NCBI RefSeq assembly: GCF_022458895.1
Contig: NZ_JAINFL010000003.1
Coordinates: forward strand, 248,001 to 312,000
DNA length: 64,000 nucleotides
Direction of reading: 5' to 3'
From: Roseihalotalea indica
GTDB lineage: Bacteria > Bacteroidota > Bacteroidia > Cytophagales > Cyclobacteriaceae
A program made the translations under genes and the position numbers. How positions within the stretch are numbered: the stretch's first letter is position 1; every line of letters starts with the position of its first letter. This document shows positions 53,242 through 63,600 of the stretch, in pieces. A model generated the notes under the pieces. The model saw only the letters and a list, made by a program, of their open reading frames with translations. It had not been told where the DNA came from and made no database searches.

Positions 53242-55557
53242 ATGATACAGCAGAGGTTATTTCCCGGACAGGTAATCAATCAAGATCGTGTCCTTTATTC
53301 CCAAAACAGTAAAATGTCCTCATCTACTCGTTATCATTATCAACTCGAGCATGTACTGGAGGTGGCTATGGTGGTGTTGGATACGGATTTTCATATTGTA
53401 CATTGGAACTATCAGGCCGAAAAATTATACGGTTGGAAAGCGGAAGAAGTAGGTGGGTTACCACTGGGGGAAATCCTTCCGGCAGATTATCAGACTACAA
53501 CAGAGGTGCTTTCCCTGGATTTACTTCTGGAAGTGGGAAAATGGGAAGGAGAAGTTGTGCACAAAACCAAAGAAGGAAAGAAGAGATACATTCATACTTC
53601 TTTTCACCTGATTGCCGAAGATAGTTCATCTCCCCTAGAGATTCTGATGGTAAACCGGAATGTATCTGCCACCCGGCAGATGAAGGAAAATATGGTTACG
53701 ATCAACCAGCATTTGAAGTTCCATATTGATAACTCGCCTTTGGCTTACATTCAGTGGGATAAAAATTTTACGGTTCAGCAGTGGTCTGATCGGGCAAAAC
53801 AGGTATTTGGCTGGGCTGAGGAAGATGTTCTGGGCAAAACCTGGCATCAATGGCAGTTTATACATCATGATGATCAGAAAAAGGTAGAAAGCATGATGAT
53901 GGGTATCCTCAGTGGTGCTCATGACAGTTGCGTGTGTGATAGCCGCTACTACACCAAATCGGGCGAGGTAATTTACTGTGAATGGTACAATTCGGTAGTA
54001 CGCGACAGGCAGGGCAAAATTACGTCTATGCTTTCATTGATTAATGATGTGACCGAAAAGGTTGTGAATAAGCATAAGCTAGGAGAGGTAAACCAGCAGC
54101 TGGAACATACTTTATTATCCATCAAAAAAGTAATCTGGAATCTCAAGGTATCCGAAGGGCGCCTTAGAGTTAAATACATATCTCCCAATATAGATCAGGT
54201 TACCGGATATAACCAGTTTGCCTTTTCTGAAAACCTGCAGCGGTGGATACAAATGATTCACCCGCAGGATTTACTCTCTTATAAAAAACATCTTATCAGG
54301 TTTCTTCGAGGGAAAGAGGAATATACAGAACTCGAATATCGTATCATTGATCGGGAAGGGCGTGTGAAATGGGTATTGGACCAGGTAAATATAGAGCATA
54401 AAGGTGATGATATCATTCTTTCCGGATCACTGAAAGATATTACGGCGGGGTGGGAGCTCGATAAGCTGGTAGAAGACAGTGAGCGAAAGATACGGCATAT
54501 TACCGAAACCGTGCCAGGCATCATCTTTCAGTTTAACCGTACAAGAGATGGGCGGGAGTGGTTTGACTACCTGAATACCAGAGGTAAGTTACTAGAAATA
54601 AGTGAAGGCCTGGTGCAGAGCAACACATCAGCGTTTTGGGAGCGCATGTTACCCGAAGATCGTCCATCGGTTGAAGCAGCGTTACGCCAGTCAGAAGATC
54701 AACTCATACGTTTTGACTGCTCATTCAGAGTAAAGAGTAATGATAAGATTGTTTGGTACCGAACTGTAGCAGAGCCTATGTGGCTGGAAGAAGAACAGCG
54801 CACAGTCTGGACAGGTATTATCATGGATGTTACCGAGCAGCGTCTGTTAGTAGAACAACTGGAAACCCGGAATTTTGAACTCAACAATTTTGCCTACCGG
54901 GTTTCTCACGATCTGCGGGCGCCTTTAAGTTCTGTAAAAGGAATTGTAGAACTGGCAAGAATGGAGGATAACTCCCCAACGCTGGCTTCTTACCTTTCCA
55001 TGATTGACAGCAGTATCCACCGGTTAGATCAATTTATAGGCAACGTGCTGCATCATACCAAAGTAGCAAACGACCAGTTAAAAGTAGAGGCGGTTGATTT
55101 TCAGAAGATAACCGATGAAATTCTTAGTGATCTTGATCATATGCCAGCGTATGATCGCATACAAAAGCAAATTGATATATCTAATACTATAGACAATTAC
55201 CAAAGTGACCCAATGCTGGTAATGGTAATTCTGAGAAACTTGATTTCCAATGGCATCAAATACCATGACCCCAATAAAGCTCAATCGTATTTTAAAGTCT
55301 TAGTGACTTCCATAGAACAGGGCATTCGTATTGTTTATGAAGACAACGGAATTGGTATTGCCGAAGAAAAATTATCTAAGGTTTTTGAAATGTTTTATCG
55401 GGCCAGCGAGTCATCTAATGGTTCGGGTATCGGCCTGTATATTCTTAAGCAGGCAGTAGAGAAGCTTCGGGGCCAGATTCAGGTCAAAAGCAAATTAGAA
55501 CAAGGTACTTCATTTGATATTACATTGCCGGTTCTAGAGAATAATCCGGAAGAATAG
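53242..55557 (+). CDS. Multi-PAS cytoplasmic sensor histidine kinase
   Basis: A 771-residue kinase without membrane segments. Four PAS-like domains are visible: about 33-150 (HVLEVAMVVLDTDFHIVHWN), 158-275 (WDKNFTVQQWSDRAKQVFGW), 290-405 (KYISPNIDQVTGYNQFAF, with a PAC-like REGRVKWVLDQ) and 412-535 (ETVPGIIFQFNRTRDG). HisKA carries H556 in AYRVSHDLRAPLSSVKG; HATPase shows RNLISNGIKYHD, DNGIGI and GSGIGLYIL. It responds to an intracellular signal through the PAS domains. No receiver domain or neighbouring response regulator is seen. An internal ATG at residue 25 (MSSSTRYHY) is an equally likely start. Confidence 0.92.
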   Translation: MIQQRLFPGQVINQDRVLYSQNSKMSSSTRYHYQLEHVLEVAMVVLDTDFHIVHWNYQAEKLYGWKAEEVGGLPLGEILPADYQTTTEVLSLDLLLEVGKWEGEVVHKTKEGKKRYIHTSFHLIAEDSSSPLEILMVNRNVSATRQMKENMVTINQHLKFHIDNSPLAYIQWDKNFTVQQWSDRAKQVFGWAEEDVLGKTWHQWQFIHHDDQKKVESMMMGILSGAHDSCVCDSRYYTKSGEVIYCEWYNSVVRDRQGKITSMLSLINDVTEKVVNKHKLGEVNQQLEHTLLSIKKVIWNLKVSEGRLRVKYISPNIDQVTGYNQFAFSENLQRWIQMIHPQDLLSYKKHLIRFLRGKEEYTELEYRIIDREGRVKWVLDQVNIEHKGDDIILSGSLKDITAGWELDKLVEDSERKIRHITETVPGIIFQFNRTRDGREWFDYLNTRGKLLEISEGLVQSNTSAFWERMLPEDRPSVEAALRQSEDQLIRFDCSFRVKSNDKIVWYRTVAEPMWLEEEQRTVWTGIIMDVTEQRLLVEQLETRNFELNNFAYRVSHDLRAPLSSVKGIVELARMEDNSPTLASYLSMIDSSIHRLDQFIGNVLHHTKVANDQLKVEAVDFQKITDEILSDLDHMPAYDRIQKQIDISNTIDNYQSDPMLVMVILRNLISNGIKYHDPNKAQSYFKVLVTSIEQGIRIVYEDNGIGIAEEKLSKVFEMFYRASESSNGSGIGLYILKQAVEKLRGQIQVKSKLEQGTSFDITLPVLENNPEE

Positions 55558-55634
55558 TATCAGACGCATACACTTGTAATAGGGGGTAAGTTGAAACTTC
55601 CAAAAAAAAGTGGTTCATTTATAACCCTGACGGC

Positions 55635-55669
55635 ACACCAGCATTTTACATACTGGTGTTGCTTTTTTT
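55635..55669 (+). terminator. Terminator or attenuator before glycerate kinase
   Basis: ACACCAG (55635-55641) and CTGGTGT (55653-55659) form a perfect 7-bp stem with an 11-base loop, followed by TGC and seven T. It ends just 13 bases before the start codon of the glycerate kinase gene, so it ends the kinase transcript but may also act on glycerate kinase expression. Confidence 0.7.
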
Positions 55670-55682
55670 GCCCCTAGACCAA

Positions 55683-56816
55683 ATGAGCTTGAAAATTCTT
55701 ATCGCCCCCAATGCTTTTAAAGGGAGTTTAGATGCTGTAAAAGCCGCCCAGGCTATTCAGCAGGGTTTAGAGCACAGTGCCTTACATCCTCACTGTACAC
55801 TACAACCTATTGCCGACGGAGGCGATGGTATGTTGGAAGTAATGCTGGCCCAGACGGAAAGCAAAAAAGTATATGCTGAGGTAGAAGACCCTTTAGGCAG
55901 ATCCGTAAAGGCTGCTTACGGATTAATTCAGAATGGTAAAACGGCTGTAATAGAAATGGCTGAAGCCTCAGGATTACGTCTGCTAATTCCGGAAGAGCGT
56001 GACCCTCGGAAAACGTCTACCTTTGGTACCGGACAACTTGTCAAAGCGGCCTTAGATCAGGGAGTGAGCGAGATTGTCGTAGGTGTAGGAGGTAGTGCTA
56101 CAGTAGACGGCGGGTTAGGCATTATACAGGCGTTGGGCGGCATTTTGACCGATGAGCAAGGAAACCCTGTTCCCCGGGGTGCCAATGGATTATCTGTTCT
56201 ACATAGCCTTGATACTAGTCAATTAGATTCTCGCCTTCAGACATGCCGGATAACTGTTGCCTGCGATGTGACCAACACGCTGGTAGGGGCGGCCGAAGTG
56301 TTTGGTCCTCAGAAGGGAGCATCGCCAGAACTGGTAGCTGAAATTGAACGCCACTTTCTTCGTTACAGCCAACTGGTAAAAAGCCACTTAAGGAAAGATA
56401 TTACCTATTTGCCTCGGGGTGGAGCTGCCGGAGGAGTGGCTGCTGCACTATATGCCTTTTTAAATGCTGATTTAGTGAACGGCACTGAATATCTGTTGGC
56501 TAAAACCGGTTTTCAAGCCGCTTTGAATCAGTCTGATCTTTTAATTACAACGGAAGGAGCCCTTGACGTACAAACCCAGTCGGGAAAAGGTCCATTCTAC
56601 GTGGCTCAACAGTCAAAGAAACAGGGCAAACCGGTTATTATGCTGGTAGGGAGTGTTCCAAAAGATTACTCACCCGCTGATTACCAGGATTACGATGCCA
56701 TATTCCCGATTGGTCCCCGGCCTCAGTCTTTAAGCGAAGCTATGCAGTATACGGCAGAGAATCTGGAAAGAACTGCTTATCAACTGGGTAATTTGCTAGC
56801 CATAAAAAAACCGTAG
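55683..56816 (+). CDS. Glycerate kinase
   Basis: Starting at the ATG at 55683 (MSLKILIAPNAFKGSL) gives 377 residues, the normal length of the GlxK/GarK glycerate kinase family; the frame extends nine codons upstream through the terminator T run. Signature segments are APNAFKGSLDAVKAAQAI, PIADGGDGMLEVMLA, VGVGGSATVDGGLGIIQALGG, CDVTNTLVGAAEVFGPQKGA, LPRGGAAGGVAAALYAFL and TEGALDVQTQSGKGP. The enzyme phosphorylates D-glycerate with ATP to 2- or 3-phosphoglycerate, linking glyoxylate or sugar-acid breakdown to glycolysis. A dehydrogenase that could supply glycerate lies at 37.1 kb, not adjacent. The gene ends in a terminator that overlaps its stop codon. Confidence 0.93.
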   Translation: MSLKILIAPNAFKGSLDAVKAAQAIQQGLEHSALHPHCTLQPIADGGDGMLEVMLAQTESKKVYAEVEDPLGRSVKAAYGLIQNGKTAVIEMAEASGLRLLIPEERDPRKTSTFGTGQLVKAALDQGVSEIVVGVGGSATVDGGLGIIQALGGILTDEQGNPVPRGANGLSVLHSLDTSQLDSRLQTCRITVACDVTNTLVGAAEVFGPQKGASPELVAEIERHFLRYSQLVKSHLRKDITYLPRGGAAGGVAAALYAFLNADLVNGTEYLLAKTGFQAALNQSDLLITTEGALDVQTQSGKGPFYVAQQSKKQGKPVIMLVGSVPKDYSPADYQDYDAIFPIGPRPQSLSEAMQYTAENLERTAYQLGNLLAIKKP

Positions 56817-56835
56817 ACCTTTTTGAGGCCTACGG
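56811..56835. terminator. Terminator between glycerate kinase and UspA genes
   Basis: CCGTAGACCT (56811-56820) pairs with AGGCCTACGG (56826-56835, one mismatch) over a short loop; a run of A precedes it and a T-rich stretch follows. The stem includes the TAG stop of the glycerate kinase gene and serves two convergent genes. Confidence 0.75.
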
Positions 56836-56858
56836 CTGTGTTTTAGTTTATACTGATC

Positions 56859-57806
56859 TTAAATACGCTGAAGCATATCAATAAGCCCGGCGTTTTTATG
56901 CTTAGGGCGTACAATAAGCAGAGGAATCTCGGTATCCTTACCAATTAGTTTTTCGGTAGTGGTACCGATAGGGAAGAGAGCCGTTGGCGCAGACTTACCT
57001 TTTCCACCAATCACGATACAATCTATTTGCTGATCCCGGGCGGTTTCGTAGATATTACTCACTGCATCTTCATTTTTTATTAATGAGAAGCTCGCAGTAA
57101 CTTTTACCCCTTCAGTATCAACTTTTTTAATAAACTTATCATACTTCCGCTTGGCATGTTCCAGCATCACATCACCGCATTCTTCAAACGATTTTCCAGA
57201 GTAGTGATATCCTACCGGTACTTCGTAGGCGTGGTGACAAACAAGCTCTACCGGGTTGCCTATTGCCTGCTCATATCTGGCAAGAGCTACTGCTTCATTT
57301 AAAGCCGCTACAGATTCTTTTGTGAAATCAGTAGCCACCATCACTTTATTGATAGTAGTATATTCTCGCTCGGGTACAATCAATAGGGAACAGGTAGCGC
57401 GCCGGGCCAGACGTTGGGTTACAACGCTGCTTCCTTTAAGCTGTGCCTTACGGCCTACTACGATTGCATCAATATTATATTTTTCAGAAAGCTTCAGAAT
57501 TTCTTTAGAAGGCATGGTTCCTTCTTCAACCGAAATCTTCACTTTTACAGGAAGAGTCAAATCAAAATGTTCGATAACTTTCTTTTCTAACTCTCTCCGC
57601 CGATCAACGCGGGCTTTTTCCAGCAGATCCGGAAATTCTTGCCGAAGTTTTGAAGGTAACTGAGTACGTTTGATCACATTCACAAAATGGACGTTTTCTG
57701 CAGAGCCCGTTCGGGCTAAAAACGAGGCAAATTGAATGAGCGAAGTATCCATCTCCGTAGTATCCAGCCCTACCATAATTTTTCTTACAGGATGCATATG
57801 ATTCAT
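56859..57806 (-). CDS. Tandem UspA universal stress protein
   Basis: A 315-residue protein from the ATG at 57806 (MNHMHPVRKIMVGLD), chosen because the family core starts at about KIMVGLDTTE; the frame continues to an ATG at 57851, which remains possible. A purine-rich AAAGGAGGA lies next to the chosen start and would serve best for the internal ATG three codons later. Two UspA domains are joined (about 7-145 and 155-305), with KIMVGLDTTEMDTSLIQFAS, AIVVGRKAQLKGSSVV, KVMVATDFTKESVAALNEA and CIVIGGKGKSA. These are cytosolic nucleotide-binding stress proteins. No partner is in the same operon. Confidence 0.9.
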   Translation of the reverse strand: MNHMHPVRKIMVGLDTTEMDTSLIQFASFLARTGSAENVHFVNVIKRTQLPSKLRQEFPDLLEKARVDRRRELEKKVIEHFDLTLPVKVKISVEEGTMPSKEILKLSEKYNIDAIVVGRKAQLKGSSVVTQRLARRATCSLLIVPEREYTTINKVMVATDFTKESVAALNEAVALARYEQAIGNPVELVCHHAYEVPVGYHYSGKSFEECGDVMLEHAKRKYDKFIKKVDTEGVKVTASFSLIKNEDAVSNIYETARDQQIDCIVIGGKGKSAPTALFPIGTTTEKLIGKDTEIPLLIVRPKHKNAGLIDMLQRI

Positions 57807-57893
57807 TCCTCCTTTATAGTTGGTAAACCTATTAGTCTGTGTGGTTAACATGAGTAAAGTAAATGACGTTTCTTATTATCTAAAAACAAATTA

Positions 57894-57908
57894 ATACCAC
57901 TTTGGTAT
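57894..57908. promoter_or_regulatory. Short inverted repeat upstream of UspA gene
   Basis: ATACCA-CTT-TGGTAT is a perfect 6-bp inverted repeat about 40-90 bases upstream of the possible UspA starts on the minus strand. It may be an operator. Confidence 0.35.
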
Positions 57909-57922
57909 ACGTGTAATAAAGC

Positions 57923-57953
57923 GATGCGTTACGCCTGTTTAGACAAACGCATC
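57923..57953 (-). terminator. Hairpin downstream of aminotransferase gene
   Basis: GATGCGTT and AACGCATC form a perfect 8-bp stem with a 15-base loop about 35 bases after the aminotransferase stop on the minus strand; only a weak T-rich tail follows. Confidence 0.45.
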
Positions 57954-57987
57954 TTCTTATATTACTACAATATTTATGCTGATTTAG

Positions 57988-59064
57988 TTACAAAATTGCA
58001 CTCATTTTATCGACGAGTAGCATCATTTGTTCGCGGGAATGTGTAGGAAAATTTGCGATTCTAATGTGTTTTGCTTTGAACTGCCCATATCCGCTGCCTA
58101 CTACCAGGCTAGATTCCCGCAGCGCCTGAATTATTTCTGATGAGGGCTTATTTGTTTCAGCCACTATAACAGTTGGCGAACGATACGCGGCCTCCTGAAC
58201 AAAAGGAGCGAAGTTCGGGTGTTCTGCTAGCATCTGGTACATCATTCCGGCTTTAAACTTGGTTTCATTTCTGATAACATCAATGCCCTTCATAAGCATA
58301 TCTCCTGCTACTTTAGCCAATAGATAGATGCCTAACACATTGGGGGTCTCAGGAGTTTGTTTCTTTTCAGCTTTACTCAGCAAAGAAGGAATAGAATGGT
58401 ATGATCCAATACTTTGTTGTTTAGCTAGTGATTCGGCTTTAGCAATACAGCGGTCATTAACCAGCCATACACCCAAGCCTGCTGGTAATCCAAATCCCTT
58501 TTGTACGGAAAAGTAGACGGTATCTACCTGAGCATAGTCCAAAGCCAGATAAGGGAGCGTAGATACGGCATCCACCGCAATGAGTTTGTCGGGATGGGCT
58601 TTTCTGATTTTATAAATATCCTCCAGAGGTTGAGCAGCTCCCGTACTGGTTTCATTCTGGGTAAAAGCAATCAGTTCGGTTTCAGACGGAATCTGATCCG
58701 CATTAACGGCGGCACAGTTACCTTCCTCGGCAGTCTGAGCAACCGCAGACCGGCCAAGTTCCTGAGCAATGTGATAAAACCGTTCAGAAAAAGCACCGTT
58801 CACGTAATGATAGCTATGTTGCGCAACCAGGTTTTCAATAATTCTTTCCCATATCTCATTCGCTGAGCCGGTAAAGAAAATGTGGTAGTTGTCAGGAATA
58901 GATAAAAGTGTCCGCAGATTTTCTTCGGCTTCCTGAAAGATGGACTGAAACTGACCGCTACGATGAGAGATGGAGGGGATTTGTTCAGCCAATGCCTTTT
59001 TTATATGATTTTCTACCGTAAAATACAGTTCAGAGGGGCCGGGGGTAAAGAAAAGTTGCTTCAT
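57988..59064 (-). CDS. Class V (SerC/alanine-glyoxylate-like) aminotransferase
   Basis: A 358-residue PLP enzyme of fold type I. It starts FFTPGPSELYFTVENHIK, like the phosphoserine/alanine-glyoxylate aminotransferase group. Expected active-site features are the TQNETSTG strip (136-142), D165 in AVDAVSTLPY, and PLP-binding Lys K189 in YFSVQKGFGLPAGLG. The usual C-terminal domain follows, including IRIANFPTHSREQ. It could transfer amino groups to phosphohydroxypyruvate or glyoxylate; it is not the canonical long SerC of Bacteroidota, so I do not assign a symbol. Gene stands alone. Confidence 0.88.
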   Translation of the reverse strand: MKQLFFTPGPSELYFTVENHIKKALAEQIPSISHRSGQFQSIFQEAEENLRTLLSIPDNYHIFFTGSANEIWERIIENLVAQHSYHYVNGAFSERFYHIAQELGRSAVAQTAEEGNCAAVNADQIPSETELIAFTQNETSTGAAQPLEDIYKIRKAHPDKLIAVDAVSTLPYLALDYAQVDTVYFSVQKGFGLPAGLGVWLVNDRCIAKAESLAKQQSIGSYHSIPSLLSKAEKKQTPETPNVLGIYLLAKVAGDMLMKGIDVIRNETKFKAGMMYQMLAEHPNFAPFVQEAAYRSPTVIVAETNKPSSEIIQALRESSLVVGSGYGQFKAKHIRIANFPTHSREQMMLLVDKMSAIL

Positions 59065-59186
59065 TTGTTAAAGAAAAATTAATTTTACCGCATAGTTAAC
59101 GCATGCCTGGCAAAATAGATGAGATTTTATTGAAAATATATTGGTTTCTTATACGAAACTTTGTGTCAGGTTTGGCTAAGTTTTTC

Positions 59187-59194
59187 TAACTTTG
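59187..59194 (+). promoter_or_regulatory. Candidate Bacteroidota -7 promoter element
   Basis: TAACTTTG is an exact TAnnTTTG match 58 bases before the DUF1963 start codon. TTTG tetramers lie upstream at spacings of 12 and 23 bases, neither ideal. Confidence 0.4.
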
Positions 59195-59251
59195 TCATAA
59201 ATCATAGTAAGTCATCATACCACCCGCTTGTTTTTTTTCTATTTTTAGGAT

Positions 59252-60043
59252 ATGAATTCCGCATTATCTTCGCTGCCTTCTGTATTAGCAGCTTACCGTC
59301 CAGCTATTGAAAAATCACTTCGTCCTTTTATTCGCATTCATGCCGAAATTGATGAAGACGTCTCCATCACCCAAAGCAAGTTTGGCGGGTTGCCATATTT
59401 GCCAGAGGATGTAGAGTATCCTACCGATGAAGATGGGAATCCGCTGTTCTTGCTGGCACAGATCAACTGCCAGGATTTACCGGAATTAGATAACTTTCCA
59501 AAAAAAGGCATTTTGCAGTTTTATATTGCTGATGATGATATGTATGGGCTGGATTTAGATGAGCCTACTGATCAGCAAAATTTTCGAGTGCTCTATTTTG
59601 AAGAGGTTGATGATGACCGAAGGAAGCGCGACTTCAGCTTTCTGCCGGTTTTTGAAGATATGCCTTTCGAAGACAAATACTCACTGACCTTTGAAAAAGA
59701 TAAGGCTCCCGTTTCTCCGGTAGATATTCATTTTGATGAAGTTTTCGGAGAAGCCCCTCATACCTTTTTTGATCAGTATGGTGCTGATGCTGACCCTATT
59801 CGCCGTGAATATGGTCGGGTGGCTCAGGGAAATGGTCATAAGATGGGTGGGTATGCGCACTTTGCCCAGGAAGATCCTCGCTTTGCCAATGATGATTTTT
59901 CGGAGGCTATCCTTTTACTTCAAATTGATTCTAAAAATGCTATTGAGTGGGGCGATACCGGCGTAGCCAATTTTTTTATTCTGCCCGAAGATTTGCGCAA
60001 TCTAAACTTCGACAATGTGCTATACAACTGGGACAGCCTGTAG
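59252..60043 (+). CDS. YwqG/DUF1963 family protein
   Basis: A 263-residue acidic cytosolic protein. DUF1963 features are SKFGGLPYLPEDVEYPTDE (48-66), PLFLLAQINCQDLPELDNFP with KGILQFYIADDDMYG following, the later HKMGGYAHFAQEDPRF and LLLQIDSKNAIEWGD, then VANFFILPEDLRNLNFDNV. The family includes B. subtilis YwqG and is often seen near polymorphic toxin loci, but none is present here. The function is unknown. It is monocistronic. Confidence 0.9.
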   Translation: MNSALSSLPSVLAAYRPAIEKSLRPFIRIHAEIDEDVSITQSKFGGLPYLPEDVEYPTDEDGNPLFLLAQINCQDLPELDNFPKKGILQFYIADDDMYGLDLDEPTDQQNFRVLYFEEVDDDRRKRDFSFLPVFEDMPFEDKYSLTFEKDKAPVSPVDIHFDEVFGEAPHTFFDQYGADADPIRREYGRVAQGNGHKMGGYAHFAQEDPRFANDDFSEAILLLQIDSKNAIEWGDTGVANFFILPEDLRNLNFDNVLYNWDSL

Positions 60044-60636
60044 AAAAAGATCGTAAGCGTATTATCTTCTTTCCAATACTAGAAAAAATCTTTTATGAAG
60101 AGCTAGGGCTCTGATTAAGATAATTTTTTGCTCAAAAGTGAAAAAGCAGCAGCACAGATATCTTTAATCATTCTCTGCGGGGTAGATTTCACTTATTTGG
60201 TAAGGTTACCTTTCTCTTATAAGTTAAAAAAAGTGCCTGCTAAGAGTGACAGTCTCTGCTTCGCAAAAGAGAATACTGAACCTTATAATTAGCAGGAATC
60301 AGTAAAATATAAAGTGCGCTAACATGACAAACGTTAGGGCATTTCATATAGTCAGTGTTATTTAAGTAAGTTTAGTCCAAAAACTTTTCAAACTTGCTTG
60401 AAAATATTTGATTTTTGTAAAAATTTCGCAATACTTGTGGTACGCAATAATTTATGCTGACCACTATTGTTATTGCTGATCCTCAGTGCCCTATCCGAGC
60501 CTAGATATTATAATTTGTTGCATGAAATTAGTAGTATTTTAAGCCGGATTTGCGAAGAGTGATCAATTCCTTATCATGAAATAGCCTCTGCAAAAGTAGA
60601 TATTTCATCCTGAAAGATTCAACTTGACCCTCATAC
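60044..60636. other. Long A/T-rich intergenic region
   Basis: No gene found on either strand in about 590 bases. A weak CTAAC/GTTAG inverted repeat lies near 60320-60340. Nothing resembling a structured RNA was recognised with confidence. Confidence 0.35.
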
Positions 60637-60661
60637 TTGTATTGGTGTGTAACCAATACAA
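60637..60661 (+). promoter_or_regulatory. Perfect 10-bp inverted repeat before propeller gene
   Basis: TTGTATTGGT and ACCAATACAA with a 5-base loop lie 36 bases before the preferred start codon at 60698 (and directly before an alternative ATG at 60662). It may be a 5' leader hairpin or an operator. Confidence 0.6.
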
Positions 60662-60697
60662 ATGTGCTGTTATACACCTTGCCTATTTCTCTTATTT

Positions 60698-63600
60698 ATG
60701 AGCGTAATTACTACTAGCGTCCATTTATTACTCCTGTCCTTTCTGTTTCTAGGGCAACCTAAGTATGCCATTGCGCAGAAAAAGAAAAACCAGAAAAATA
60801 CCGAGTCGGCTGAGTCGCTTTCCGATTCAGCGCTGTATCACGGGCTACAATTACGTAATATCGGTCCCTTTCGGGGTGGCCGTTCCGTAGCTGTGAGTGG
60901 TGTGATTCAAAAGCCTCATGTATACTATATGGGAAGCACCGGCGGTGGAGTCTGGAAGACAGAAGACAGCGGCATCTCCTGGAAAAATATCTCAGACGGT
61001 TCTTTTAAAACGGGTTCGGTTGGCGATATCGCCGTAGCGGAGTCTGACCCAAATGTGATTTATGTGGGAATGGGCGAACACGCAATTCGGGGCGTGATGA
61101 CAACCCATGGAGATGGTATTTACAAATCGACCGATGCCGGAAGCACCTGGCAGCAGATGGGTTTAGACAAAACCCGGCACATATCCGATGTTATCGTTCA
61201 TCCGCAAAATCCAGATATCGTCTATGTTGCCGCCCAGGGTGCTGCCCATGGGCCTACCGAAGATCGCGGTATCTACAAGTCAACGGATGGAGGAGCTACG
61301 TGGGAGAAAATACTGTTTGTTGATGAAAATACGGGAGCATCGGGCCTGAGTATGGATATGACTAATCCCCGGATTTTGTATGCGGCCATGTGGGAGCATC
61401 AGCGTTATCCCTGGACAGTAAAGTCGGGTGGCCCGGGTTCGGCAATCTATAAATCTACTGATTCAGGTGAAACCTGGGAAAAGCTTACTGAAGGTCTCCC
61501 CGAAGAAATGGGAAAGGTTGGAGTTTCGGTTTCCCGAGCTAATCCGGAGCGCGTATGGGCAAACATTGAAGCCGAAGAAGGAGGAGTGTATCGCTCAGAT
61601 AATGGAGGCAAAGAATGGACGCTCGTTTCCGATGACCGTATCACTCGAGCCCGGGCCTGGTATTACACCGAGGTTTTTGCTGATCCTCAAAACCCGGAGA
61701 TTGTCTATGTGCTTAATGCACCTATGCTTAAGTCTATCGATGGTGGTAAAAATTTTGCACCCGTTCCTACCCCTCACGGGGATAACCACGATTTGTGGAT
61801 AAACCCTCACAATAATCAGCAGATGATTAATGGGAATGATGGTGGAGCTAATGTCTCATTTAACGCTGGTAAAAGCTGGTCAACTCAGGAAAATCAGCCT
61901 ACCGTACAGTTTTATCGGGTAATCACAGATAACCGCTTTCCTTATTATGTCTATGGGGGGCAGCAGGATAACTCCACCGTGGCCATTGCCAGTCGCACCG
62001 CTGAAGATGGCATTGGCTGGAAAGACTGGTACGCGGTTTCAGGAGGTGAAAGCGCCTTTTTAGCCTTTGATGAAGATGATCCTCAACTGGTATACGGAGG
62101 TAGCTACCAGGGAAATATCTCGGTGTATGATCATGCTACCAACATGACCAAAGACATTATGGCGTATCCGGTGATTGGTCTGGGGTCTATACCTAAAGAA
62201 ATGAAGTATCGCTTCAATTGGAACGCACCCATCGTCATGTCTCAGCATGATAAGAAAACAATATACCACGGGGCTAACCTGGTACTGAAAAGCACTGACG
62301 GCGGACTTAGCTGGGATGAGATCAGTCCTGACTTAACTCGCAACGATACAACCAAACAAGGAGTAGGCGGTGGCCCGTTTATTAATGAAGGGGCCGGTGG
62401 TGAAAATTACAACACACTGGCATATATGATAGAATCGCCCCATCAGGCAGGCGTACTTTGGACGGGGAGTGATGATGGGCTAGTGCATGTGACCCTGGAT
62501 GGTGGGCAAAACTGGAAAAATGTAACTCCCTCCGGAGCCGAAGAAGGTATTATTAATGCTATTGAGGTTTCGCCCCACAATGCCTCCACCGCTTATATAA
62601 CCCTGATCCGCTATAAACTTAATGACTTTGCTCCCTATGTGTATAAAACTACCGATAATGGAGAGTCCTGGACTGAAATCAACCAGGGGTTTGACGAAGA
62701 AGATTTTGTAAGAGTAGTTCGGGAAGATCCGAAGAGAAAAGACCTGCTATATGCAGGCACGGAAGGCGGAATGTATATCTCTTATGACGGGGGGCAGCAA
62801 TGGAACGCATTTAGCCTGAACCTTCCGGTATGTCCGATTAATGATATTACCTTCCGAAATAACGACATGGTCATAGCTACTTCCGGGCGGGGTTTTTGGA
62901 TATTAGACGACGTGGGAGCACTACAGCAAGGGGCTGAAAATCTGGCTGATGCCAGCCTTAAATTATTTGAGCCTAAACCTACTTATCTGCTGGATGTGCC
63001 TGTACCTGAAGAGCCCGTTCCGGGCATGGGGCAGAACCCAATGAATGGGGTGATTATTGACTACTTTCTTCAAGAGGAAGTGCCCGATAGTGTGCTAATC
63101 ACAATGGAAGTTCTTAACGCTAATGGAAAGGTTCTTCGGGAGTATGATAATCAGAAGGATGAAAGTTTTAAAAAATACCCTGGTGGGCCAGGACCGAAAC
63201 CGGTGTTGCCAGCAAAAGCAGGCATCAATCGTTTTGCCTGGGATTTCAGAACCTCCTCTATTCCAAATGTGCCGGATGTTTTTGTGAATGGAGACTATCG
63301 GGGTTATGTTGTGCCCCCTGGCGATTATCAGATTAGATTGGCCCTGGGTGAAGAGACTCAAACCGTAAACTGTACCATTCTGCCTGATCCTCGCCTAGAC
63401 GCTACGGATGCCGATTATGCAGCCCAGGAAAAAATTCTGGCGGCCATAGAGAAGAACGTAAAAGAAATTCATCAGTCGGTGAATGCCATGCGTAAGGCCA
63501 AAGATCAAGTAAAGAGTATCAATGCAATACTCAAGGATATGGAAGGAAAAGAGGTGTTGGTAGACACTGGTAAGGCTCTTATTTCCCGTATTGAAGATTG

